This document shows positions 12,206-24,172 of a stretch of 64,000 bases of DNA, in pieces. Source of the stretch: Sweltsa coloradensis (Eukaryota; Arthropoda; Insecta; Plecoptera; Chloroperlidae); the NCBI GenBank assembly GCA_024449915.1, contig JAMZAV010000025.1, forward strand, positions 684,001 through 748,000, given 5' to 3'. Position numbers and translations under genes: made by a program. How positions within the stretch are numbered: position 1 is the first letter of the stretch; each line of letters opens with the position of its first letter. The notes beneath the pieces are model-generated. The model was not told the origin of the DNA, ran no database searches, and was given only the letters and a program-made list of their open reading frames with translations.

Positions 12206-12505
12206 AAGGAATGACTGTGTGTTTAATGTGGTGACAGGTGGCTGAATGTGGTGATATTGTGGAAATGGTGACTTGTGACATAATGAAGTGATTGGCGATA
12301 ATGTGGCGATTGGGGAAATAATATTTTGACTTGTGACTAAATGTCGTTATATTGTGACTAATGTGGAATTTTTGGTGTTTTGACACAGTGACTGAATGTG
12401 TTGACTTGTGACTTAATGTAGTGATTGATGACTGAATGTAGTGACATGTGACTGAATATTGTGATTGGTGTCTTAGTGGTTACTGGTGACTTGAGTGTGG
12501 TGAGT
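12206..12505 (+). repeat. Degenerate GTGACT-rich minisatellite
   Basis: Long run of variants of TGACTGAATGTGGTGACTTG with drifting unit length, for example GTGACTTGTGACATAATG and GTGACATGTGACTGAAT. The overlapping minus-strand open frames are by-products of the repeat. Confidence 0.8.
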
Positions 12506-12889
12506 ATCCACCTCAGCTCATCAGCAAAAAGTGAAGGAACATTATCTAAAATAATTAGCATCGAGGAAACAGTTCCATAAAAACATGATTACACCAGCTA
12601 CAACAACAACAATAACAACGCACAATCACAAAACCAATGCAGAATTCACAATTTGTTACGGAAGAACAGGCACCTTAGAAAAAAGAACACTACCGTTATT
12701 CTTGAAAATATTTCCCACTAAGAAGAAGAACCGTCAGACCAAGAAGCGCTGGGCCGTGGTCGCGAACACACCTTCCTTCATAACCAATACAAAATAAAAA
12801 CAAGCGATGATTATTATAATTATCGTTATTTTGCTGATGCTGTCACAGTGTTAAATAGTATAATAAGGAGTAGGCAAAGCAAAAACAAA

Positions 12890-13505
12890 TGTAGCAACCG
12901 TAGAAGAGATATTAGGACAAGCAGGAGGTGGAGAAGAGTTGGAGGATTGGAAGTGGGAATAATTAATAAAGTAAGGGTTGAGGAAGAAGTTGAAAGGGTA
13001 TATTGGAATAAGAGTTGGAGAGGGTGAATGAGAAGAGGAAAATGTTAGGGATATATGTGGTCGAGAAGTATAGATGAGAGTGTGAGTAGTGTGGAATAAG
13101 GTGTAGAGGATGGAGTTGTGGAAGTAGGTAAGAAGTAATCTTGGGAGTGAAGGGTTCTGGGAAGTATGGAAAGAGTTTGAGAGGGTGAAGGATAGGAGTA
13201 AAATGTTAGGGGTATGTGTAGTGGAGAAGTATAGATGGGAGTGTGAGTAGTGAGGAATAAGGAGTAGAGGACGGGTGGAGGTAGGTAAGATGTAATCGTG
13301 GGAGGGGAGGGTGCTGGTAAGTATGGAAAGGGTTTGAGAGGAGAATAGATAATCGTCTTTATTTTCCAGGCGGGATTAAGGTCAGCTAAACCTTTTCTTC
13401 CATCCAACCTTGAGAATGAGAGTGAAAGTAGAAGAAGGAAGATGGGGGAGTATGGAATGAGGGGGGTGGGTAAGGGAGTAGAAGAGGGTGAAGAAGGGTG
13501 ATAGT
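12890..13505 (+). repeat. Strand-asymmetric polypurine block with an internal 150-160-bp duplication
   Basis: The plus strand is strongly G+A-rich over about 600 bp. Two units, about 13040-13195 and 13200-13345, share AAAATGTTAGGG, GGAGAAGTATAGATG, GAGTGTGAGTAGTG, GGAATAAGG, GTATGGAAAG and TTTGAGAGG in order. The 191-codon minus frame at 13045-13620 is Pro/Ser/Thr/Leu-rich purely because of the pyrimidine strand. It is not a convincing gene. Confidence 0.8.
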
Positions 13506-13549
13506 AAGATACGTATAAGAACTCGTACTCCCCACTCTCACGCTTGCAC

Positions 13550-13595
13550 CCCCCCACACCCACACCCACACCCACACCCACACCCACACCGACCA
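13550..13595 (+). repeat. (CACACC)n microsatellite
   Basis: About seven perfect hexamers CCCACA/CACACC directly after a C-run. It closes the purine-rich block with a switch to C-rich sequence on the plus strand. Confidence 0.9.
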
Positions 13596-13785
13596 ACCCC
13601 AAACGCACTCTCAAACTCACACTAAAGGCACACCACAGATAATAATATATTACACGTACGTGTTATATGTGGTCACACATTACATATAACGTAACATGAG
13701 TAACTTTTCTAAACTATATCATTCTAAAACATTAGCATATGAAAAAGCTATATTCCAATAAGTAATAAAACATAGAAACGCCTTA

Positions 13786-13888
13786 TTCGTTTGCTTGACA
13801 ATATGCAATACGGTGTGTTTTTACTTTTTAATGTCACAAACAAAACCTTAAATAATTGAAAACCGATATGGGCATTGATTTATTTCGT
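13786..13888 (+). repeat. Family E dispersed repeat, copy 1
   Basis: Shares ATTCGTTTGCTTGACAATA, TTTTTAATG, AACCTTAAA, GAAAACCGA and ATTGATTTATTT, in order, with 27502-27592. Confidence 0.7.
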
Positions 13889-13889
13889 T

Positions 13890-15543
13890 GTTTTGAATGA
13901 CATATTTCTTCACATACATTTGAAATAGAGGCATTATCCTTGTTTCCAGTGAATCTATCTCCAAGTGGTGGTATCGCTGTTATTTGATATTGTTATTTAC
14001 CGTCCAAGTTGTGATGAGAATGCAAGAGTTTCGTGAAAAGCGTTCCATTTATTCTAGACGTCGCTCCTGCCCAAGACTCACTCCGTGTTATATGTGCGTC
14101 TTTTTTGCTCTAAAAAACTCAACTTAAGAGGGTTCTCGGCTTTTTTACGGTAAGCAAATGACCAGATTTGTCTGTCTAGGTCGCAACAAAGTGGAACGAT
14201 TTTTCAAAAATGGCCAACTTCGTTCTCTTTAGTTGTTTAGTTTTTTTTGTACGAATTTCTACCATTTCGTTAGGTTGGTACAATTCATCTAACTCTCGTA
14301 AAAACCTAACATATAACCCTCTTTCATCTAATGCCTTAAAATTAGTCTACCAATGTAAATATTCGCAAATTGTTAGCTTACTGTTACAGCTTATATGAAT
14401 CTAGGAAAGTTGTACGTCTAATTTAAGCTTACGTTTGAGCTTAAAAAACTCATTCCTCAAACCAACAAGAATATTTACTTTGCAGATAAATATTTATTTC
14501 CATAACGACAATATACAAACGGATGCAGACACATGTACATAAGTGTATTCTCTTCTTGCGAATAGGACAAATTAAAACTCAGAATAATTAGCAGAATAAT
14601 TAATTAATTGTTTCGCATTGATCTATGTATGCCCTGTTGATAAAATTAGCAGTACCTATAATAATAATTATTAACAACACTATCGTTATTTATTCTATTT
14701 TTATCAAAATTCCAAAATTGTATTTTATCGTAAATCATCATAAATCATAATTTATTTCTTAGTTTTATTCGGTGTAGGTTCGGTATAGAGAAGTTTTCGG
14801 TTTTAACTCATGACTAGATTAACTAGTTTTAGCGCGATCAAATGCACAAGATTAGTAATTAGTGATTAATGTAGGTTGAAATCGACGATACGCATTATGG
14901 TCAAGATTAAATAACTAATTTGCCTTATAACTTAGTACCACATCGTCTTATATTTACATAGTAAAATGGATCTAGGTACAGAACATAATAATATACAATA
15001 TATTATAAGTATCTAGGTTTACGTATATAGACACACAATATACATATATACTCCACAACATTGGTTATCTGCTCAAAACTTGAATGAGGACTAGAGATTA
15101 ATTTAAGATAATTGGTACCTGAAGCGCCTTGAAAACGGTCCATGGTTCCGCAGTCTCGCAAACTACGAACGTGGGATGTTGAATTCACGTCGCTAGCTAT
15201 CCCACGAACCAACTCACTAACAGTAATTTATCATTTTTTGTTCAACTAGACTAAGTTTTAATGACTGAAGGACATTTTAAGCCCGTCAGTTAATTAATTA
15301 ATAAATTAAGATGACACTTTTAGATTAACCCTTGGACTAATTTTAACTGTGTGCTCTGTCTTTGAACTATAATTACAACGATCATTATCAGCAATAAAAG
15401 TAATGTCTTAAGTCTCTTCGTTCACTTTATCATCTTTAAATGCTCCACTGTTGTTAAAACTACATAAGGTGGATTTAATTTGTACGTTTTATAGTAGAGT
15501 AGAAACGTTTGTTTTTAAAATGGCAACGCGGTGCTTTTGGGGT
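13890..15543. other. Intergenic, no gene recognised
   Basis: A+T-rich with no repeat family member that I could assign. The sequence around 15130-15215 has a vague tRNA-like look on the minus strand, but no defensible A/B-box pair. Confidence 0.5.
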
Positions 15544-16305
15544 ATAGGGAACCTAAGTTTTGAAGGCGGGAAGGAAATTGGTTCTCTCTGGTCTCAGCGC
15601 CCATAAGAATTAGCATGGTACGAAAATGTAACTCGCCGTATCTTTTGACTCGCGCAAAAGAAATCTAAACCAATAACATCACAAGATGCATAATTTTGTG
15701 AAGACGATGATGGCATTCTACTTTGCTCGATGACGCTTCCTAAATTCAAAAAATTATGAGTTTAATGGACCCATGTTTGCCCGCTGTCGCAAATGTACTC
15801 TGCCTGAGCGGCAACCTAAGCGAAACGGAGCCACGTTGTGTGCAGCTGTGGCATCCTCGCATACCACGCGCCTGTCCATGGTTGCTAAATGTACTTTTCA
15901 CTCAAGATTTTGTTGGCACATTAAAGGATATTTTATTAGTAATGTATAATATAGTACAACCCAGTGACCTCACAGTAGCCACAAAGCAAGTCGGATACCA
16001 AATGTTATGCTGATGCCACGGACAAAATGTTTTTTCGTGCTTTTTCATGAGCAGTTTGGAAGGTTTGGCAACAGTGTAAATGTAGAGTTCACTTCGACTC
16101 AAAACAAATGTCATTAATATTTGTGATAGAGCAGAGTTATGTATATCCACGCAAAGAGGAAAGATTATAGTTTCTTACAGTATGAATATAATTCCGGTCC
16201 GTGGTCGGGTTCTCGCGCTATCGCTTACGAAACATTTAGCACGGGTTAATCGCCTATACCACGCTGACCGGAGAGAACCAGACAACGCCCACTTAGGTTC
16301 CCTAT
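15544..16305. mobile_element. TIR element of about 760 bp, TA target site likely
   Basis: ATAGGGAACCTAAGT at 15544-15558 is exactly mirrored at the right end (16291-16305). A second mirrored block follows inside: GGTTCTCTCTGGTCTCAGCG on the left, matched by CGCTGACCGGAGAGAACC on the right. If the TIR begins at GGGAACC, both sides are flanked by TA, as in Tc1/mariner-like insertions. The interior has 82-85-codon frames on both strands but no transposase motif that I can see. It is probably non-autonomous. Confidence 0.8.
15902..16035 (-). pseudogene. Possible remnant of an SLC22-like transporter exon (speculative)
   Basis: On the minus strand one frame reads GISITFGI (about 16015 down). An adjacent frame then reads WYPT, four inserted residues, and TVRSLGCTILYITNKISFNV before a stop at 15902. 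In the SLC22/SV2 branch of the major facilitator superfamily, the segment around transmembrane helices 10-11 typically has YPT..R..G followed by a basic-Ile-Gly and Ala-Pro. The resemblance to VRSLGC...NKI...P is therefore suggestive. The match is short, split between two frames and inside a TIR element, so chance is quite possible. If real, it is a captured, non-functional fragment. Confidence 0.15.
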
Positions 16306-16551
16306 TATCACATGGTTTATGTATGAGTGTTTTTCTTTTATCCAAAATTAATTAAATGTAATAACGATATTAAGCAACCAAAACTCTTCGCATACTAGGC
16401 CAAACAATGTTTAAATATTGTCTAGTTACATAGTTGGTAAACCTAGTTCAAGGTGATGAATGCACTATCAGTGTCAGTGAAGTTATGCAATACACTGTAC
16501 CTATTCACTGAACATTTCCTTGCAACCATCATTTTGACTAAGACAAGCATG

Positions 16552-16836
16552 GCACCCAAAAAGAGACCGAAACAACTTAATAAAGAGATCGTCGAAGAAC
16601 AAAAATACATTCACGTGTTCAACCCTTGGTAGAGGTGCCGAGTATGAAAAAATGCCCCTTTTAAAAAAATTCTAGGCATGCCTCCTTGACCCCAAGGGTC
16701 ACCAAAACATTCTGTGTTATCCTTGTAGACTGCATTTAAATGGAGGTCGTGATTAGTTTTATCGTGAGATGTGACACGCACAGACGGATGGACAGAAAAG
16801 GAGAGCTTAGCTTATATGGAAGCTTCGCTCCCTAAT
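16552..16836 (+). mobile_element. Family A element, copy 5
   Basis: The variable segment ACTTAATAAAGAGATCGTCG is shared with the copies at 31078 and 42306. The core is GGTAGAGGTGCCGAGT at about 16627. GACGGATGGACAGA follows, then an intact 3' hairpin GGAAGCTTCGCTCCCTAATA. The 5' lead is reduced to GCACCCAAAAAGAGACCGAA. Confidence 0.9.
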
Positions 16837-16955
16837 ATGAATCTAAAGGTCAATGAATCAACATATTTTCATGCCACTGTGGTATACATTTAACTAGAAT
16901 CTTAGTTGCCACTGCACGCTTTGTAACTTTTGACTCTTGTCATATTAAGAAGATA

Positions 16956-17155
16956 CCTGATAGAAGTATCACATGCGTAACGCTCGAGAATACAATTTGA
17001 AAGGTTGTTGGTTCTATCTCGGTCACCGGCAATCCTGACTGAAGTTTTATCCACTGTCAAAAAGTTATTTCTGGGAGTGAGACTTATTAACGTCCCTAGA
17101 GCCTTCACTTCTTCTCTATACTGAAGAGGGTCAAATTGCCCCTGGGCAGGTTACT
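16956..17155 (+). mobile_element. Family B SINE
   Basis: Head CCTGATAGAAGTATCACATG, weak B-box GGTTGTTGGTTCTATC, body GGCAATCCTGACTGAAG and 3' signature GAAGAGGG...CCCTGGGCAGGTTAC are all present in order. It sits 120 bp downstream of family A copy 5. Confidence 0.85.
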
Positions 17156-19870
17156 GGTTACCTACGAATATATTTACCTGTAAAGAAAACGAAAGGCTCA
17201 CATTAATTCGGATGCACCTTCACATAAAGTTACCTAACTAACTTATCCATCGCTATACGTAATAATGCAACGTAACTACCATGACCCTTTCATTATTCTC
17301 CTCTCTGCATGCGTCAAACTTCATACTTCAGTGTATAATTAGCTTACTAAATTTGATTAATTTAAATTTACAAACTTAATTTAAAAACGATTAGTTTGAT
17401 ATTGTGCCTTGTCATGAGATGTCGTGGCATACTCTTCCACTCACGTATATAGCAGTTCTAGTCTTTGACGGTAGACACCGATGGCTAGATCCAGGTGGGA
17501 CATATCGCTGTTGGCCCTGTCACACATCCTTACAATGATTTACTATATTTGTGTAGCCCCCCGATGAGCTAACAAATAGAAATATTAAAAACATGAAAGA
17601 ATCGTGTCCTTGTATATAATTTGTTGTGGTATTTTATGATTTTAAATGTTCAGGTTGTCTTATGATTCAAATTTTATCTTTGCAATCTCTTGTGCTTCAT
17701 AAAGCGTTGATGATTATTTTACAGAAAGTGGATATTTTTCTGTCTGTATTTGCGGAAACATAAAGTAGGTTATGAAGTAAGAATTTCTTTGTGGGTAAAA
17801 AGAAGGGGACTTTTCGGTAGATTCGGGGGTCTATGATCATTTAAAGTTGGTTTGCTATATTATATTCTGAGAATAGAAAGAAAATTGTGCAGTGTTGGAG
17901 GCATAATTTATTACTTAATTCTCTTACTTTATTAAAATGAAACGAAACATCTTAACGTATTTTTACTACACAGCTATACACAATATTTTTTTAAATTTCA
18001 TGAATTTGCATAGCTCCTGGTTTTCAAAGTGCCAGCAAAACTTGTACATGAATCTTTGAGAATGTTTAGAGTATTATGAAACGTGTGTTTCACCATTTGT
18101 TTCACCATCATTTTTTTAAATGTTTGCACAGTTATTGTGAGTAAACAATAATTATAGAAATTGACGTTTATATTATTGTCTAAATATATAATGTAAGTAA
18201 GCCTTATCGTTATAAGACCCTGGTACACTATATTATTTTACTTACGTTTCCATACATTTCATTTTAAAGCGTATTTAAAAATATTCTGAAATAATTTGTT
18301 ATTTGTGGTTTATCTTTTACTTTTTTAAACATCACCATTCGTTTTTTTAAATTTAGAATCTGATTTTGTTTCCAGAAGGTATGAAATCTGGTGGTTATCT
18401 GACTTCGTCGATATTATCTTGTATCGTATTTACCTAGAGCTACGGTAGCGTTTGAAACATGGCTGGAGGATAAAGATAGGTAGGCAACAATCTAAGAAAA
18501 TAACTTACTTTACATAACACCGATAAGATTTAAACTAAAGCCACCATAATAAAATTCAGATCGCTTTAAACAAGACTTAAAACTGTAAAAATCAGACAAT
18601 CCTTACCACTGGTGCAATTTGCATGGCTAATATATGTCTGCGGTCCATTGAAATGGCTGATCAGTATAAGATAAAATACATTGATACAATCTGTTAGCTC
18701 GGGTATTGATAGAGAGATTTCTACTGACATCCCATTTGAATATGATAATCAGATGCAGCTGTTTAACATGGGGAAAGGCATTTTCATGTGGGAGGTCCAA
18801 TTCAAACTGTAGACTACTAGAGCAGTAAGCAATTCCAAATACCTGCTTCATGGAATAATTAAAATGAGTCAGTGCACGTTATCTTGTCAATTTAATATAT
18901 CGGTGTTCAATAAATTATTGGTCTTTATTGCTTAAATGCAATTCAAAGCCTACGTATTTCACTAAATAATTGGATTATTGCACAACCTTATTCATTGTTC
19001 AATTAGGGTCAAGAATAAATACACTGTGCATACTCATTTAATTTAAATTAACGAGGAACGCAAATATACAAAAGCAAGCTGTCTCGCATAACTTTCATCA
19101 TTGTATAGAGTCGACAAGTATCAGTAAAATAGATTGAAATCCAACAAGTCTTATGCAAAGTGATTAAATATTTGTATGCACCCTGATAATGCAAGATTAT
19201 TATTCAAACTACTTTTAAAATACAAATCTTATCAACATAATTAAACAAAATCCCCATTAATATAGAATATAGATGGTAACAATAAATGGGAACAATTATC
19301 TCTAATGGGAAACGTGCATGGCAACACATCGGTTTTAAGTGCGTGATATGAAGAATGGTGTGGGGGACATCCACGGACTATTGGAAGCAACTCCATAGAA
19401 AACCATTTGACAGAGCCTCTATCGTGTTTGCCTGTAGCGAGTAGCGATCCGACAACCCTGTGTATGAGTATGATACCTCTATCAGTGCACAAGCTGCGAA
19501 CTTTTTAACAAGCAGAGACAGGAATTTAAGGTAAAAACGAAATTAACGCAGCTAAAAACTAGACTGTGAATAATCTTTACCACCAATTTGCTGCTTTTGG
19601 ACAAAACAAAAATAAAGATGTTTTTACCACAAATAACTGCCTCCTAACTCTCCTAAGTCCTAATTATATTTTATTGTACCCTGCAAGCCCTTTTCATTCT
19701 ACAAGATCCCAGTTGCAAAAATACGTAACATTTTCAGACGAGAAAAGATCGTGCACTTTCAACTAAATTTTGACTTGTGTGAATATTAATTCGCCGCTTT
19801 TGGATCCACAAAGAAGAAAATTGCATTTTGTCTAAAACACAAAATACCTACCATTTTTAATCTGTCATCT
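17156..19870. other. Intergenic, no gene recognised
   Basis: A+T-rich. The minus frames at 17998-18228, 18627-18851 and 19241-19492 (74-83 codons) contain no recognisable motif. Confidence 0.5.
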
Positions 19871-19872
19871 AA

Positions 19873-20112
19873 ATACAAAGATGTGTCGCAGTGTTGAGAG
19901 AGGTATGTACTTCAATAGTTTGGATACCAATAGCGCGCATATCATACGCTCTGACGTCTAAAGCAGACAGCAAAGATCAATTAATGCAGACATTATTCAA
20001 CGTTGTAAATGAAGGAGAAAAAAGGGTTCAAAGTGCTTGTGTACCAAACATTTCAATCAATACAAAACTCGTTAAAAAGTTAGATTATAGCTTGGTGACC
20101 TTGATTGAATAA
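19873..20112 (+). CDS. Unrecognised open frame, possible terminal exon
   Basis: The frame is open from the TAA at 19870-19872 to the TAA at 20110-20112 (about 79 codons). It has no ATG near its head, so it could only be an internal-to-terminal exon. A GTCGCAG acceptor-like site ends at 19890, but without a strong pyrimidine tract. The product would be mixed in composition, with charged and hydrophobic residues alternating (for example SKADSKDQLMQTLFNVVNEG). It looks more protein-like than most frames here, but matches no family I know. Chance is the leading alternative. Confidence 0.15.
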   Translation: MQRCVAVLREVCTSIVWIPIARISYALTSKADSKDQLMQTLFNVVNEGEKRVQSACVPNISINTKLVKKLDYSLVTLIE

Positions 20113-20672
20113 TTAACATAATGCCATTGTTATAATACCACCTCATACTACACCATAATCACTAGCAAAGTGGATAAATTATCTTCGAGGTAAATAGTGG
20201 TTAGGCTACACATTTAGACAAATACACCAAGTGAATGTTTAAAGTAGGCACTGGCATTACACTTTGTTTTCCAAATTAAGTGACAATTAAAAAAAAAATA
20301 ACAGGAAAGAAGCTAATATACTCTTGTTCACTTTTTATTTAGAATTAAAACAACAAGCCTACAATAATAACAGCTATCGCTTCTGCATTTTGTTGATTAT
20401 AAAACTTGGACAAAATGTATTTGTTACTTGTTTGCCTATAATTCATATTTTATGGCCAATGAGTATTCAAAGAGGTATTTATTTTTATAATATTCTAATA
20501 ACTTATATTATTTTACTGGAATATGGGGACCACGCTATTTTTTTTTAATAAAAAAAAATATTCAACAACAAAATCGCAAAATACACTCCAGAAAATATTG
20601 GATGCAATAAATAACCACAGAAAACGCACCAGGTAAACAATTGACAACAACAGTTTATGCACAATTATTGTT

Positions 20673-21007
20673 TAGGGGCGTAGCGCAGGGGGGGAATAGG
20701 GTAATACCCCCCGAAATCATAAGAAGCATTATTCTATATAGCACTATATGTGGCATACACATGTAGGGCGGCAAGATTTTGTAAACACAGTATGTAGATC
20801 TTCACAATTTTATAAATTATCAACAAAGGCACTCTAAAAACTAGTACAATGTCATTATTTGCAATCCCCCCCAGCCCCCTGAACCAGAATATGTACTTTT
20901 CCCAAAATGATAGTTTCGTGGGCAGTTCTACAAATTTCTTAATATAACACCGAAATTCATCCCCCCCCCCCCCTCCCCCCAGACTCAAAATCCTTGCTAC
21001 GCCGCTG
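20673..21007. mobile_element. hAT-like MITE of about 335 bp
   Basis: Left end TAGGGGCGTAGC and right end (reverse complement) CAGCGGCGTAGC match at 10 of 12 positions and are followed by G-rich subterminal runs (C-runs at 20961-20990 on the plus strand). Flanks TTATTGTT and CAATTGTC share only ATTGT, so the target duplication is doubtful or decayed. The minus-strand frame across it (100 codons with a Gly run) comes from the repeat. Confidence 0.65.
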
Positions 21008-21015
21008 CAATTGTC

Positions 21016-22199
21016 ATAACACCAAGATAACAACAATCAAATATAGTCGGCATCTAAAACGTCAGCCACAGCTTGTGTAACTTATTATAAAATATATCGG
21101 CATTTTGACTTTATAGATAAAACATTGTCATTAAAAACATCAATTACAGAAAGTTGTATGCAATTGCTTTCTGAGTCCACTCTCATACAATGTGGTGTGC
21201 GTGTGTGTGTGCGTATGTTTCCTTACACTTAATCAAAAGCTCCCGTGTGGCCGAACCATCATGCTATTGACAGGTAAACTCCCTCGTCCTACACCCAAGA
21301 ACACCGCGAGTAGAGACTACAATAGGTTTCGCTAGCTACAGTTGGTACCACCTAAACTTGAGCACAGCATTTGTGGGACATATGTGAACATACTTTGATC
21401 AGAACTGAAGTATAACTTGCAATAATATACAGCATCGGGCCTAGCAAAAATCTTAAGCAAACACAATTTTCCACACTTGTTTATATATTGTCATATAATT
21501 CAAATTTAGATTATTCGGATTACATATTTGTTAGACTATCAGCCTCCTTAGTAAGATAAAACACACAGCATAAGTTATGTTTGGCGAATGAGTCCGATCA
21601 ATGAAGACAGGCCCAAAGTTTAAGCAACAAAAGGGTATGTACAAAGTCACCGTTCACACATTTCTCAGGTAAGAATTGAAGAATTGATGAACTTTAGTCC
21701 AAATGAGAAAAAATCTTCTACTTAATCAATAACATAATACATGCAACGTGTTTTGTTTTTTATTTACTCGCAAAATTATTCAACGTTGTAAAAATATGAA
21801 GATACCTGATACAAAGTAAATCGAAAACCAAAATGAGGGGCATTAGTTTTCGGTTCGGGTTCCGGTTTTAACCGGTTCAATGTATCTCGTCGGTGTGGCC
21901 TTGTGTCAAGAATTGTTGGCTCCAGTTAGCGTGGGACGAACTTTAGCATCGAAAGATTCGATATTTAAATACTTGTATATAGCAATATATTTTAATTACT
22001 TGTTATAGCTACTGAGTTGTAAAAGCAATTAATATGGCACTTGGCTTTGAAATACTGTCAGTTATTTGAGCTACCTAGTTCACCTTGTATTTTACTTTTT
22101 TGTTTAAGTAGCCATCAATAACCAGTGAATAATTTCCTATTCGGATTGTACACTGTACAGGGGTATAACTGGGTATTTTGGAGTTTGGGTAGTTGTGAT
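21016..22199. other. Intergenic, no gene recognised
   Basis: Contains a short (GT)n tract at about 21189-21213 and a CCGGTTTTAACCGG palindrome near 21861. Nothing else is assignable. Confidence 0.5.
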
Positions 22200-22322
22200 G
22201 GCAATGCTCAAGTGCATTCGCACAAAAAACTGAAGTAAACCGCGGAAAAACTTTCAGTCAGGATTTCAGATGCGGGTATAGAACCGCGATACGCACATTA
22301 CGCTTGATCTACCTCTATCGAT
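22200..22322 (-). mobile_element. Family B SINE, head half only
   Basis: Minus-strand head ends with CTACCTCTATCG at 22320. It has a degenerate B-box and the reversed body motif ACTTTCAGTCAGGATT. It is 3' truncated. Confidence 0.75.
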
Positions 22323-22640
22323 TCTTTGTATATTCGTAACCTTTAAGAACTAATTCGAACAACAGACAAATTATTATAACAACAAATTATAAATTTATTT
22401 ATATTTTAGTCGACGCATAACCCGAGATCGCGAATTTAAAAAATTCGAGCCATTATGTTTCTCAAAAGTAACTTATACGATTGCGATATGGCCGTTTTAT
22501 AATGCTTTCCCACGTATCTTATTTTTTACTATGTGAATGAGATATTTTGAAATATGTTTCTAAATTATTTTGCGTTCTACATTTTTTTCTTATAACGCTA
22601 CATATCTACACTCCTTGCGAAATGGCATCACGTCTTTAGT

Positions 22641-22856
22641 TCGATGGAGAAAGCTCACGCGTTCTACACGATACTCTTGCTCTGGATATCGTCGGATAGA
22701 TTCCTGACACCGGCAATCAAGAAATATGTTTTTAAATTATTTAATCAAGTCAAAAGGTAAATACTGAATTCTTCGAAATCCTTGTACAATATACAACTCA
22801 ACTACTCTCAAACCCTTTATCTAGATAGACACGTGAAAAGGGGAAGGTTTCATGGA
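22641..22856 (+). mobile_element. Family B SINE, diverged
   Basis: Head TCGATGGAGAAAGCTCACGC, then GACACCGGCAATC (the rest of the body motif is deleted), and the 3' signature CACGTGAAAAGGGGAAGGTT. It lies about 320 bp from the opposite-strand copy at 22200. Confidence 0.7.
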
Positions 22857-23749
22857 AAAACATCTCTAATCTGACTTAAGTAAGTAAATATAAAACCAAA
22901 CCTAAATTAAGTCGTCGTTGATAAGTGCACACTGTCAGTACAATAATTAAATATAAAAACTTCATAATTATTGTTATACGAAACAGTGCTAACTGAGCAA
23001 TCTAGGCAAGATCGAAGCGATGGGTTAAATCTCTAGAATTTGGGCATGTAAATACGTGTCCATCAGAGTAAGCATCGTAGGTGTATAATCAATGGGCAGT
23101 TGCAGTATGTCTGAGTTAGTGTTCACCTAGAAAAGTAGACCACCCGCGGAAATGTAAATATGTATCCTGTGGCACGTGGCTGCCAACTACACCCCCTAAC
23201 TTCCATGCTCACGAGCGTTCCGGGAAAAAACGTGAACACTGTATTTAAATGACTTAAACAGCGTTCGGTTTTATGATAAAATGTTATACTTTTAATGAAA
23301 TATTCTCTTTAGGATTGAGCATCAGGCTGATATTTACCAGAACTGTGTTATTATAATCAAATATCTTGGTAAAAAAGATGAAAGACAAAAACGGTAACCA
23401 AAAAAAGTATCAGGTCTAGATTCAAGCCCTTGCACCTGCATATACTTCGGACGTGTTTAGGGATTTCTTTTGTTTCACGGTAGGCTTGTAGTTTTACCGA
23501 AATCTAACACGTTATCTTATCGAATATTTTAAAATGATACTGCTTGTCAGTTACCAAATAATGTTCAAATTTACATGTTGTATAGTTGGTAATATTCGTG
23601 TTTGCCTGAACATTAAACTGCACCAGTCTGATCGGCTAACTTTATTTGAAGATTGTCTGTTTAAACCAAATCAGAGACAGCACTGATATTGAAGATACAT
23701 CCGCTGACGTTGATCGTGAGTAGTGATATCTTTATACCTTGATGCCGTG
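22857..23749. other. Intergenic, no gene recognised
   Basis: A+T-rich. No repeat or gene signal could be assigned. Confidence 0.5.
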
Positions 23750-24172
23750 TGAAGCACTAAAAGACCAGCAGCAACACCACTGCCTAGACTTAAAAAAACC
23801 AGCAGCAATACTACTGCATAGACTTCAAAAACCAGTAGTACCACTGCATAGACTTCAGAGACCAGTAGCAATACCACTGCCTAGACTTCAGATACCAGTA
23901 GCGTATTGCTACTCTACGCACACACTACACTGCTTGAGTTAAGAAACTAGTAGCAATACCACTGCCTAAACTTTAGATACCAGTAGAAATACCACTGCCT
24001 AGATTTCAGATACCAGTAGCAATACCACTGCTTGACTCTAGACCCCAGTAGCAATACCCCTGCTTGACATTAAACACCAGTAGCAATACCACTGCCTAAA
24101 CTTCAGACTCCAGTAGCAATACCACTGCTTGACTTCAGATACCAGTAGCAATACCACTGCCTAGACTTCAGA
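23750..24172 (+). repeat. 33-bp minisatellite, about 12 units
   Basis: The consensus unit is AGACTTCAGATACCAGTAGC followed by AATACCACTGCCT, 33 bp. Because 33 is a multiple of 3, both strands carry open frames with an 11-residue periodicity (for example RLQ-PVAIPLP on the plus strand at 23739-23942). An irregular patch at about 23898-23945 breaks the array. There is no start or splice context that would make it a gene. Confidence 0.9.

Noticed and set aside
13045..13620. 191-codon minus-strand open frame rich in Pro, Ser, Thr and Leu
   Set aside because: The composition and openness follow directly from the polypyrimidine strand and its duplicated units. There is no domain and no gene context.
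23671..23942. Repeat-protein-like ORFs with 11-residue periodicity
   Set aside because: Produced by a 33-bp minisatellite. Frames on both strands are equally open, and the array is broken by irregular units.
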